This document shows, piece by piece, positions 31,375 through 38,496 of a stretch of DNA of 39,933 bases. The stretch covers positions 3,706,542-3,746,474 of the forward strand of contig CP070825.1 in NCBI GenBank assembly GCA_020344415.1. The letters are read 5' to 3'. The notes under the pieces are model-generated. The model ran no database searches and was not told where the DNA came from. It was given only the letters and a program-made list of their open reading frames with translations. The position numbers were made by a program, and so were the translations under genes. The stretch is from Candidatus Aminicenantota bacterium. Its GTDB lineage: Bacteria; Acidobacteriota; Aminicenantia; Aminicenantales; Aminicenantaceae. Numbering within the stretch: the first letter of the stretch is position 1; each line of letters starts with the position of its first letter.

Positions 31375-33828
31375 TTACTCATACCTGAGCGAATCTGCAG
31401 GATTTGCCAGGGCTGATCTAATGGATTGATAACTTACGGTTAAGAGTGCAATCAAGAATGTCAAGATTGCTGCTAAAACAAACACGGTCCAGCCAATACT
31501 AACCTGATAAACAAAATTATCCAGCCACTTATTCATAGCAAAATAAGCAATGGGCCAGGCAATGATGTTTGCCGCCAAAACCCATTTGGTAAACTCCTGA
31601 GAAAGAAGGACAATAATATTCGAGAGTGACGCCCCCAGGACTTTTCGAATTCCGATCTCCTTGGTGCGCTGTTCTGTAGTAAATGATGCCAAACCGAATA
31701 ATCCCAGGCATCCTATGATAATTGCAAGCAGGCTGAAATAACCGAACATCTGCATCATACGCTGCTCGTTGCGATAGAGCCCGCGGATCCGGTCATCCAG
31801 AAAATCATAACGGAAAGGATATTCAGGATTGAATCGGGACCATACTCCCTTGGCATGATCCAGCGCTTCTTTTAAACTGCCAGCCGCTACACGGATAGCA
31901 GTAGTATTAGCTGACAAGATACGGACATATGTAAGTATGGGACGTATTTCTTCGTGCATGGATTCATAGTTAAAATCTGCCACAACACCTATTATGCGTC
32001 CTCTCCGATTCGGCGCAAAGGTAAACATGGGAGCGCCTAAGGCATCCTCAGGTTTTTCCCAGCCCAGTCGCCTTAACGCAGTCTCATTGATGATGAATGC
32101 CTCGGTCTTATCGGTTGGATGTTCAACAGAAAAGTCTCGTCCGGCTATTATTTTCATGCCATAGGTCTTGAAAAAATCGTGTCCGACCCGGTTGTGAGGC
32201 ATTGTAAAGGGATTTCTCAACCTTTCCCCGTTAACCTCTGCTATAAATCCCGGTGCATCCAGCAATCGCCCTGTTGGCGCCCGCTTCGATACCGCTGCAT
32301 GAAGAATATGAGGACTGCTCTCAAGTTCCTGTTTGATTGTTGTCCACTTCTGCCTGACGATAGAATCAGCCGGAATCATGACAATATTTTCCCTGTCATA
32401 GCCGATATCAGCATTTTGCAGGAAACGCATCTGCCTAAAGACTATGCCAACACAAATAATCAGAGCGATTGAAACGGCAAATTGGAAGACCACAAGGACC
32501 TTTCGCATGCGGGCACCACGTATCCCCCGGGTCAATTCTCCTCGTAAGATGGTAGCCGGCCGGAAAGCAGAAAGATATACAGCTGGATAAAAACCTGAAG
32601 CCAATCCGGTCACAAGAAACACTCCCAATAAAATAAGAATTCCTATGGGATTAAAGAGCCATCCTAAACTCAGGGCGCAGCCTGAAAAAGCACTGAAAAA
32701 AGGCAGCAACAGTACTACAAAAACCACAGCCAGAACTAGAGCTATGAGTGCAATCAACAAAGATTCTCCTATAAACTGAGAAGTAAGCAGCCGGCGGTTT
32801 GCACCCGCTACCTTTCGCAACCCAACTTCCTTAGCTCTTTGCCTAGCTCTTGCAGTAGAGAGATTCATGAAGTTTATACAGGCAATGATCAGGATAAAAA
32901 CAGCGATCAGCGAAAAAATTGTAACGTAACGGATATCGCTATTCACATCAAGCTCCTTAGGTGTGTGCGACTGAAGGTGGATATCGGTGACGTTACGTAT
33001 AAAAAGATTATTGCTCTGACTTGCACGAATTATATTTCCTGAATCGTCTGTCCTTGTTCCCAGGTGGCGGTCGATGAACTCCGGGATGCGCAAAGCCACC
33101 TGATCAGAATCGACACCTGCGGCCAATCGCGTATACACGTAAGTAACATTGTCAGTGAGATTCCGCGTGCCAAAAAAGTAATCCTCATTTGTCTGAAGAT
33201 ACTTGAACTGGCCTTTGAGCGTGATGAATGAGCCGATAAAGTCAAAATGGACATGGGAGTTTTCAGGTATATCCTTCATAACACCTGTCACTTCATAAAA
33301 ATTTCGCTGGTCAACCTTCATCAGTTTTCCTATGGGGTCTTCATCTCCGAAGTACTTCTGTGCTATCGATTCGGATATGACCAATGTATTGGGATTCTTC
33401 AGGGCTGTCTTCGAATTTCCTTTAATAAGCGGGAGAGTAAAAACCTCAAAAATATCATCTTCGGCTAGAAAAAATCGCTCTTCAACGAATCTTTTCTCGT
33501 CGACATTCACGACGGTTGTTCCTCCTGGTAGAATTCGGACGACATGCTCCATTTCTGGAAATTCTTTTTCAAGTAAAGGGACAAATGAAGGGGCTAAGGA
33601 GCTGAATTCTCCGCGCAAAGAACCGTCGGCGTTAAGCCATTGCCTTTGGATACGGAAAATCCTGTCTTTGTGCTCATTAAACTTGTCGTAGCTCAATTCA
33701 TACTGGACATAAAGAAGGATAAGAATGCAGATTGCCATTCCTATCGCCAATCCAGCGATATTGATAAAGGAATAGCCTTTATGCCTTTTTATGTTCCTCC
33801 AGGCAATTTTCAGATAGTTTTTAAACAT
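31375..33828 (-). CDS. MacB/FtsX-type permease, no prefix domain
   Basis: This 817-residue membrane protein starts MFKNYLKIAWRNIKRHKGYS and so lacks the 75-residue prefix of the 23509 permease. It has two FtsX units: a first membrane segment, a MacB domain, RARQRAKEVGLRKVAGANRR with three segments, a second MacB domain, and a C-terminal unit with RTKEIGIRKVLGASLSN, ending NPADSLRYE. The exported O-methyltransferase gene lies downstream on the same strand, 135 bp away. GGGAGGG lies 4 nt before the ATG. No ATPase is nearby. Such paralogous permeases usually move peptides, lipids or antimicrobials; the substrate is unknown. Confidence 0.92.
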   Translation of the reverse strand: MFKNYLKIAWRNIKRHKGYSFINIAGLAIGMAICILILLYVQYELSYDKFNEHKDRIFRIQRQWLNADGSLRGEFSSLAPSFVPLLEKEFPEMEHVVRILPGGTTVVNVDEKRFVEERFFLAEDDIFEVFTLPLIKGNSKTALKNPNTLVISESIAQKYFGDEDPIGKLMKVDQRNFYEVTGVMKDIPENSHVHFDFIGSFITLKGQFKYLQTNEDYFFGTRNLTDNVTYVYTRLAAGVDSDQVALRIPEFIDRHLGTRTDDSGNIIRASQSNNLFIRNVTDIHLQSHTPKELDVNSDIRYVTIFSLIAVFILIIACINFMNLSTARARQRAKEVGLRKVAGANRRLLTSQFIGESLLIALIALVLAVVFVVLLLPFFSAFSGCALSLGWLFNPIGILILLGVFLVTGLASGFYPAVYLSAFRPATILRGELTRGIRGARMRKVLVVFQFAVSIALIICVGIVFRQMRFLQNADIGYDRENIVMIPADSIVRQKWTTIKQELESSPHILHAAVSKRAPTGRLLDAPGFIAEVNGERLRNPFTMPHNRVGHDFFKTYGMKIIAGRDFSVEHPTDKTEAFIINETALRRLGWEKPEDALGAPMFTFAPNRRGRIIGVVADFNYESMHEEIRPILTYVRILSANTTAIRVAAGSLKEALDHAKGVWSRFNPEYPFRYDFLDDRIRGLYRNEQRMMQMFGYFSLLAIIIGCLGLFGLASFTTEQRTKEIGIRKVLGASLSNIIVLLSQEFTKWVLAANIIAWPIAYFAMNKWLDNFVYQVSIGWTVFVLAAILTFLIALLTVSYQSIRSALANPADSLRYE

Positions 33829-33962
33829 AATTCCCTCCCAGATATATCTCTATAAGAATATACGTCTATCCGAACCCAAAAGTTGCAGCCAGGATGGTTA
33901 AAATCAGGTCTCTCAAAAATTAAATTCAAATTAAGAAAAGCTCACAAAGAGCCGCTTTGCCA

Positions 33963-35840
33963 TTATCTTGACAACTTAAAGACTATAACCCTATTTTTCA
34001 TAAACGTTGGAACGACTACCAGATTTTTCTCTGTTATGAATTCCAAGTCAGCGCAGTTGTACTCGGGAACTGTTGTATCCAAAAGCTTTGTTACCCGACC
34101 CTCAGGAGTAATCCTGTAGACCTTTCCATTCCAATGGGAAACGATGTAGTTTCCTTCCTTATCCGTACCTATCCCATCTATAATCCCTGCTCCTAAATTT
34201 ACTATCTCCTTGATTTCCTTGGTTTCAAGATTCACTGATTTGAGACAATTATCACCATTATTACCCACAATCAAAGTATTTTTATAAACATGAAGGCCGT
34301 TCGGATTTCGAATTGCAGAACTTTTCAACCATTCCTCAAATTTCCCGTTGAAAAATTTATAGATAACATGTTTTCCTGAATCAGAAATATAGATATTCCC
34401 TGACTTGTCAATCCCAATATCATTAATGAATCTTGGCTTAGGAACAGGGTGCCTCTTCAGTATTTTCTCAGACGGTATATCAATCTCGACCAAATTTCTC
34501 CTTTCAACCACAAACAGCTTATCCTTGAACACCTTGAGCCCTGTTGGGTTGAATAAACCTGTTACCCATTTTAGCTCTTCAATTTTTCCATCCATAGATA
34601 CCTTTGATATAGATTGCTTGCCTTCATTCGTGCTCGGGTTGTAGCCATCATAATTCGAGACATACAGAACATTTCTTTCCGCATCATAGGCAACAGATTC
34701 TGGTATTTTAAAACTACTATCGGTCATCCATAGCTTTTTCACGCTTTCATGTTGAAAAACTGCGGTTCCATCTTGGCACATGAATCCCCAGCCTCCAAAT
34801 GCTTCGGTTATCATTAGAAGAAGCTCATTTTCGCCTTTTCTTAAAGGAAGATAAACTGCGTCATTTAATCCGACAATCCCCAGGAAGGACGGATCTCTTA
34901 ATTGATACGAGCTGTTGGCGCGCAATAAAAGACTTCCATTCAAGAAAATGCTGACTTCATCGCTGTATCCGAATAAAAGCTTTTTAACCTGGTCTTCACC
35001 GGAATAAAAGCCAGTCTTTGCTAGTACGCAATCGGGCTCTCTTCCTATTCTTCTGACATAGCGCGCGATATCGACCAGTCCGGATGGCTCACTGGTTACT
35101 TTTCTCCATTTAATCTCCGGAAGCTCCTGTTCACTGGGATGCTGCTCTCTATCTATTTGGCTAACTTTGAATGCTTGGGAAATCTGCCATTCTGAAATAA
35201 TTCCCGGAGGCATCTCAATTTTAGGAGGAGGCGTAAATTCCAGGTTGCTATCGACCTTGTATTTAAAATTCGAAAAATAGGCTGTCCTGTCTCTTGGACC
35301 AAACAATCCAACAGTCCCTTTGCTAATACCATGTTTAAGGTCAGTAATGACCAATGCGGGCTTTTTTGCCTTGCCGATATAAACTCTGGCTTGCTTTCCG
35401 TGGATTTCCATCTTGAGGTGTACCCACGCCTTCGCCGGAATATTCGTGCGTGACGTAAATCCCTCCCCATTGTATAACTGCCAACCTGCAATACCATTGA
35501 TCACGGGAGTGTATTGAAGAGCGTCCGGATATAAAGGTGCTCTGTGGGGACGGACGTAAAAACGTTCATAATCTGTATCTGATTGTACGCGAAATATGAT
35601 TCCTGGATAAGAGCGCTTTCTATTATCGCTGATTGCAATATCAACCTCTATAATGCCGTTTTGAAATTCTAAATCTTTCAAAACAGCATAGCCCATCAGG
35701 CATTTCCTGTCCATATACTGGACTATTTCAGCATTCTTCAGTACCCAACGGTCAGATTCAAAATCGATGACCTCTTCTTGAGCATAAACCACGGCTGCAA
35801 ACAGGAGGATGATAAAAAGAGATAATTGGATTTTTTTCAT
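33963..35840 (-). CDS. Exported LamG/DUF1080-like plus SMP-30/NHL propeller protein
   Basis: This 625-residue exported protein (signal IQLSLFIILLFAAVVYA) has three parts. Residues about 25-195 form a jelly roll like LamG or 3-keto-disaccharide hydrolase (DUF1080): GYAVLKDLEFQNGIIEVDI, GIIFRVQSDTDYERFYVRPH, AWVHLKMEIHGKQARVYIG, and GTVGLFGPRDRTAYFSNFKY. Residues about 255-365 resemble a carbohydrate-binding beta sandwich with VSIFLNGSLLL and ENELLLMITEAFGGWGF. Residues about 375-625 are a six-bladed SMP-30/NHL-like propeller: VAYDAERNVLYVSNYDG, DIGIDKSGNIYISDSGKHVI, IDGIGTDKEGNYIVSHWNG. The ATG at 35840 has no ribosome site; a leader ORF with a good one ends just before it. Confidence 0.87.
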   Translation of the reverse strand: MKKIQLSLFIILLFAAVVYAQEEVIDFESDRWVLKNAEIVQYMDRKCLMGYAVLKDLEFQNGIIEVDIAISDNRKRSYPGIIFRVQSDTDYERFYVRPHRAPLYPDALQYTPVINGIAGWQLYNGEGFTSRTNIPAKAWVHLKMEIHGKQARVYIGKAKKPALVITDLKHGISKGTVGLFGPRDRTAYFSNFKYKVDSNLEFTPPPKIEMPPGIISEWQISQAFKVSQIDREQHPSEQELPEIKWRKVTSEPSGLVDIARYVRRIGREPDCVLAKTGFYSGEDQVKKLLFGYSDEVSIFLNGSLLLRANSSYQLRDPSFLGIVGLNDAVYLPLRKGENELLLMITEAFGGWGFMCQDGTAVFQHESVKKLWMTDSSFKIPESVAYDAERNVLYVSNYDGYNPSTNEGKQSISKVSMDGKIEELKWVTGLFNPTGLKVFKDKLFVVERRNLVEIDIPSEKILKRHPVPKPRFINDIGIDKSGNIYISDSGKHVIYKFFNGKFEEWLKSSAIRNPNGLHVYKNTLIVGNNGDNCLKSVNLETKEIKEIVNLGAGIIDGIGTDKEGNYIVSHWNGKVYRITPEGRVTKLLDTTVPEYNCADLEFITEKNLVVVPTFMKNRVIVFKLSR

Positions 35841-35843
35841 ATC

Positions 35844-35882
35844 TCAATAAGCTTTTCTGCCAGTTTTTATCCTCGTCTTCAT
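35844..35882 (-). CDS. 12-codon leader ORF before the propeller gene
   Basis: ATG at 35882-35880 is followed by 11 codons (MKTRIKTGRKAY) and TGA at 35846-35844. AAGGAG lies 6 nt before this ATG, the only good ribosome site here. After TGA and one GAT codon comes the ATG of the main gene, in the same frame. Reinitiation after the leader, or rarely readthrough, would link the two. It could also be an ancestral start interrupted by a nonsense change. Confidence 0.4.
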   Translation of the reverse strand: MKTRIKTGRKAY

Positions 35883-35964
35883 ATTCCTCTCCTTATTTTT
35901 TTTTAATGATTGTATGCTCCCTAAATTAGTGCAATTTACGTGCCACAATCACCAACAGGGGAAA

Positions 35965-36034
35965 ATCGGTGAACCCGCCGATAAGAATGTAAAAATTGTT
36001 CGCAGAGGCTACAGTCGGTGTGCGAAAGCGAACA
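35965..36034 (+). other. Possible structured RNA with alternative stems
   Basis: ATCGG/CCGAT (35965-35969 and 35978-35982) closes an 8-nt loop, TGAACCCG. Downstream TTCGCA (35999-36004) can pair with TGCGAA (36021-36026); alternatively TGTTCGC (35997-36003) can pair with GCGAACA (36028-36034). The two are mutually exclusive. The AGGGGAAAATCGGTG start weakly recalls the cobalamin riboswitch core, but the rest does not match. It lies upstream of the BlaI promoter in the 335-bp gap 35841-36175. No gene is seen there. Confidence 0.3.
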
Positions 36035-36141
36035 GAAAGACAAATCACGAATATCTAAGATGCTATCAAACATAGGCAATCCTCTCGCTTTCATTTTCAA
36101 AAAAGAAATTTTTCTGAAACTTAAACAATATAAAATAAAAA

Positions 36142-36184
36142 AACTAATATATTAGTTGACAAACTAAACATTTAGTTGTATATT
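36142..36184 (+). promoter_or_regulatory. BlaI promoter with two palindromic operators
   Basis: -35 TTGACA (36156-36161, perfect), 17-nt spacer, -10 TATATT (36179-36184, 5 of 6). Palindrome AACTAATATATTAGTT (36142-36157, perfect) overlaps the -35; AACTAAACATTTAGTT (36162-36177, one mismatched pair) fills nearly all the spacer. Their starts are 20 bp apart, about two helical turns, as expected for two dimers of a BlaI/MecI-type repressor. Transcription should begin about 36190-36192, only a few bases before the ATG. Confidence 0.8.
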
Positions 36185-36193
36185 GAAATTACC

Positions 36194-36580
36194 ATGAAAA
36201 AATTAACAAAAGCCGAAGAACAAATAATGCAAGTATTATGGAATCTGGAAAAAGGATTCGTGAAAGATATAATCAGGCACCTACCCAAACCAAAGCCAGC
36301 CTATAATACTGTATCCACTATAGTTAGGATTCTGGAAAAGAAGGGCTTTGTCTCACACAATGCCTTCGGAAAAACTCACCAGTATTTTCCGACTGTCACA
36401 AAAGATGATTACAAGAAAATCTATCTGGACAATATCGTCAAAAATTATTTCAGCGACTCCTTTAAAGAGATGGTCTCATTTTTTGCAAGCGATGAAAATA
36501 TGAGCATTGAGGAGCTGGAAGAAATCGGAAAAATGATCAACGAGGAAATAAAAAAGCAGAAGAGAGGCGAAAATGAATAA
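36194..36580 (+). CDS. BlaI/MecI/CopY-family repressor
   Basis: This 128-residue protein starts at the ATG at 36194; the earlier in-frame TTG at 36176 lies inside the promoter. It has the winged-helix of BlaI/MecI: KLTKAEEQIMQVLWNLEKGF, VKDIIRHLPKPKPAYNTVSTIVRILEKKGFVSH (recognition helix), then a dimerisation helix region ending in SIEELEEIGKMINEEIKK. The family binds palindromic operators and is cleaved when the M56 partner senses a signal. There is no ribosome site and almost no leader, so translation is probably leaderless. It overlaps the next gene by 8 nt. Confidence 0.95.
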   Translation: MKKLTKAEEQIMQVLWNLEKGFVKDIIRHLPKPKPAYNTVSTIVRILEKKGFVSHNAFGKTHQYFPTVTKDDYKKIYLDNIVKNYFSDSFKEMVSFFASDENMSIEELEEIGKMINEEIKKQKRGENE

Positions 36581-37952
36581 TTCGCTTATGTATTTCTTCG
36601 AAGCCGGTATTTGTTTGGCTCTGTTTTATTTAATTTACTGGACCTTCCTGAAAAAGGAAACCTTCTTCGTCCTCAATCGATTTTTCCTTATGCTGTCCAT
36701 TCCTATCTCATTCATTCTCCCGCTCGTAAAAGTACCATCGCCATTTCTGACAAGACCCCTGACTGAAAAAGCATATATCCTAACTCAACCCGCAGGAATG
36801 CAAATTTCCCGCTCAGGTACTACGGACATTCTATGGTTGATATATCTTTTGGGTGCCGGACTTTTTTTCTTGCTCCTTTCCTACAAGCTCGTTCAATTAT
36901 TCATTCTGATTAAAAGATACGGTTACAAAATCCACGAAGGAATTAAAATTGTCTTTATAGATAAAGACACTACACCCTTTTCATTTTTTAACTTCTTCTT
37001 TATAAATAAACGCAACTTCTCTGACCAAGATTTTAAAAGAATCATCGCCCATGAATCGGTTCACGCAAAGCAATATCATTCTATAGATATGATTCTCCTA
37101 GAACTGCTTACCATTTTCCAATGGTTTAATCCTTTTGTATGGCCGTACAAAAAATCACTAAAAGAAACACATGAGTACTTGGCTGACAACGCAGTCATTG
37201 CGCAGGGCTGCAGCAAGGCTAAGTATCAACTGCTTATATTCGAGCAGCATGTGGGGGTAAAATTGTTTGAATTCGCAAACAATTTTAACCAGTCACAAAT
37301 CAAAAGGAGGATAACCATGATGGAGAAAATCAAATCTAGAGGAAGGGCAAAATTCAAAATCCTGCTGATTGTTCCCATGGTCTGCTTATTATTATTAGCT
37401 TTTGCCGAGCCAAGATCAGTGAAAGCACCTGAGCAAAGCAGTCCGAATGACGGAAGCAGTGCAATGCTCTCCCCGGAAAGCTCCCCGTCTCCTGCTGTTA
37501 CACTAGACAAGGATAAGTCACAAGATCAAAAGAAGAAAGAACTGGAAAAGAAACTGAAAGAGATAAAGCTCAAGGAGAAAAAGCTGAAAGAAGCTTTTGC
37601 AGAGACCAAGGATCCTGAGAAAAGAAAAGCAATCGCGAAGAAGCTGCAGGAACTCAAGAATATGAGAGCAGAGTTAACTAACGACAACGACAATAATCCA
37701 AAATCGATTAAAGAAATGGAACTTGAACTGAAAGAATTGCTGGCAAACACCAAAGACCCAGAGAAGAGGAAAAAGATAGAAGAGAAGCTTAAGAAGCTGT
37801 ATAAGAAGATAGAACAAGATAAGAAAGAGATATCTCATCTATTGACCGAGTTGAAAGAAAAGTGGAAAAACACAACAGATCCTGAGAAGAAAAAGTTAAT
37901 CGAGAAGAAAATTCTTCAACTGAAGAAGCAGTTAGAATCTAAGAAAAAATAG
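36573..37952 (+). CDS. BlaR1-like M56 metallopeptidase with periplasmic coiled-coil repeats
   Basis: This 459-residue membrane protein has the M56 (BlaR1/MecR1) core: four membrane segments (about 5-25, 34-54, 84-108 and 262-279), HESVH at 160-164 with Glu161 catalytic, and EYLAD at 201-205 as third ligand. It senses a signal and cleaves the BlaI repressor in the cytoplasm. Classical BlaR1 ends in a penicillin-binding domain of about 260 residues. Here residues 280-459 are instead a Pro/Ser-rich linker followed by a charged coiled coil with three repeats of T(K/T)DPEKRK (near 345, 393 and 434). No SxxK penicillin motif is seen, so the signal is not obviously a beta-lactam. Confidence 0.9.
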   Translation: MNNSLMYFFEAGICLALFYLIYWTFLKKETFFVLNRFFLMLSIPISFILPLVKVPSPFLTRPLTEKAYILTQPAGMQISRSGTTDILWLIYLLGAGLFFLLLSYKLVQLFILIKRYGYKIHEGIKIVFIDKDTTPFSFFNFFFINKRNFSDQDFKRIIAHESVHAKQYHSIDMILLELLTIFQWFNPFVWPYKKSLKETHEYLADNAVIAQGCSKAKYQLLIFEQHVGVKLFEFANNFNQSQIKRRITMMEKIKSRGRAKFKILLIVPMVCLLLLAFAEPRSVKAPEQSSPNDGSSAMLSPESSPSPAVTLDKDKSQDQKKKELEKKLKEIKLKEKKLKEAFAETKDPEKRKAIAKKLQELKNMRAELTNDNDNNPKSIKEMELELKELLANTKDPEKRKKIEEKLKKLYKKIEQDKKEISHLLTELKEKWKNTTDPEKKKLIEKKILQLKKQLESKKK

Positions 37953-37998
37953 ACTAAAAAAAGCGCTGCCATGCCCGGAATCACAGAGTAAAGATTAA

Positions 37999-38072
37999 TG
38001 ATCACGGAAAAAAATCCGCGGGAGTGATCAATAATCTGAGGGGAGTCACAAACCTCCAACCGTGGCTCCCCT
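37999..38072. terminator. Two stem-loops between convergent genes
   Basis: TGATCAC (37999-38005) pairs with GTGATCA (38024-38030). AGGGGAGTCAC (38039-38049) pairs with GTGGCTCCCCT (38062-38072) with one G-U-type mismatch and a 12-nt loop. They lie after the M56 stop (37952) and just before the minus-strand gene at 38081. No U-run follows, but either could end transcription from both sides. Confidence 0.45.
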
Positions 38073-38080
38073 TCCATCCA

Positions 38081-38365
38081 CTAGTTCGAATGACCAACAT
38101 TTAACTTGTATAAAACCGCAACACAAAAAACAAAAAAGATGAACCTGAAAAGATAACTAATTCTTACAACATCCCATTCTCCCTTTGTTGATGTCCATTC
38201 AGGTAAATCTCCAGAGAGAGTAATATTGAGACGTTTTAGAACACGGGTACTGATGTATTCATTGTGTATATCATGTAATGCTAAAAAATCGAAGATTGTC
38301 AGAAGAAATCCGATGACACATAAAACAACGATAATATTTATTATTTTTTTATTATTTTTTTTCAT
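38081..38365 (-). CDS. Small two-segment membrane protein
   Basis: This 94-residue protein starts at the ATG at 38365, which follows AAAGGAGAG by about 10 nt; the codons up to 38419 are above that site. It has a basic start (MKKNNKKIIN), a membrane segment (about 9-28), a polar loop with HDIHNEYISTRVLKRLN and a second segment (about 69-86). I recognise no family. It lies alone on its strand between the M56 gene and the oxidoreductase gene. Function unknown. Confidence 0.6.
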   Translation of the reverse strand: MKKNNKKIINIIVVLCVIGFLLTIFDFLALHDIHNEYISTRVLKRLNITLSGDLPEWTSTKGEWDVVRISYLFRFIFFVFCVAVLYKLNVGHSN

Positions 38366-38496
38366 ACTGTTTCTTCTCTCCTTTAATAAAGAATATTGTT
38401 GACTTGACACTCTTATCAATTCTTTTAAGGATTTCTAATTATCTATGTATCGCAATCCAAAAGCCTCTTCCCATAATTCATAAGAAGGCAAATCCC

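Noticed and set aside
35955..36030. Cobalamin riboswitch
   Set aside because: Only the GGGGAAAATCGGTGAACCC part resembles it; the B12-box, the CGCAACTGT-type block and a linked B12 gene are missing.
36176..36193. TTG start for the BlaI gene
   Set aside because: It lies inside the promoter between -35 and -10 and could not be transcribed from it.
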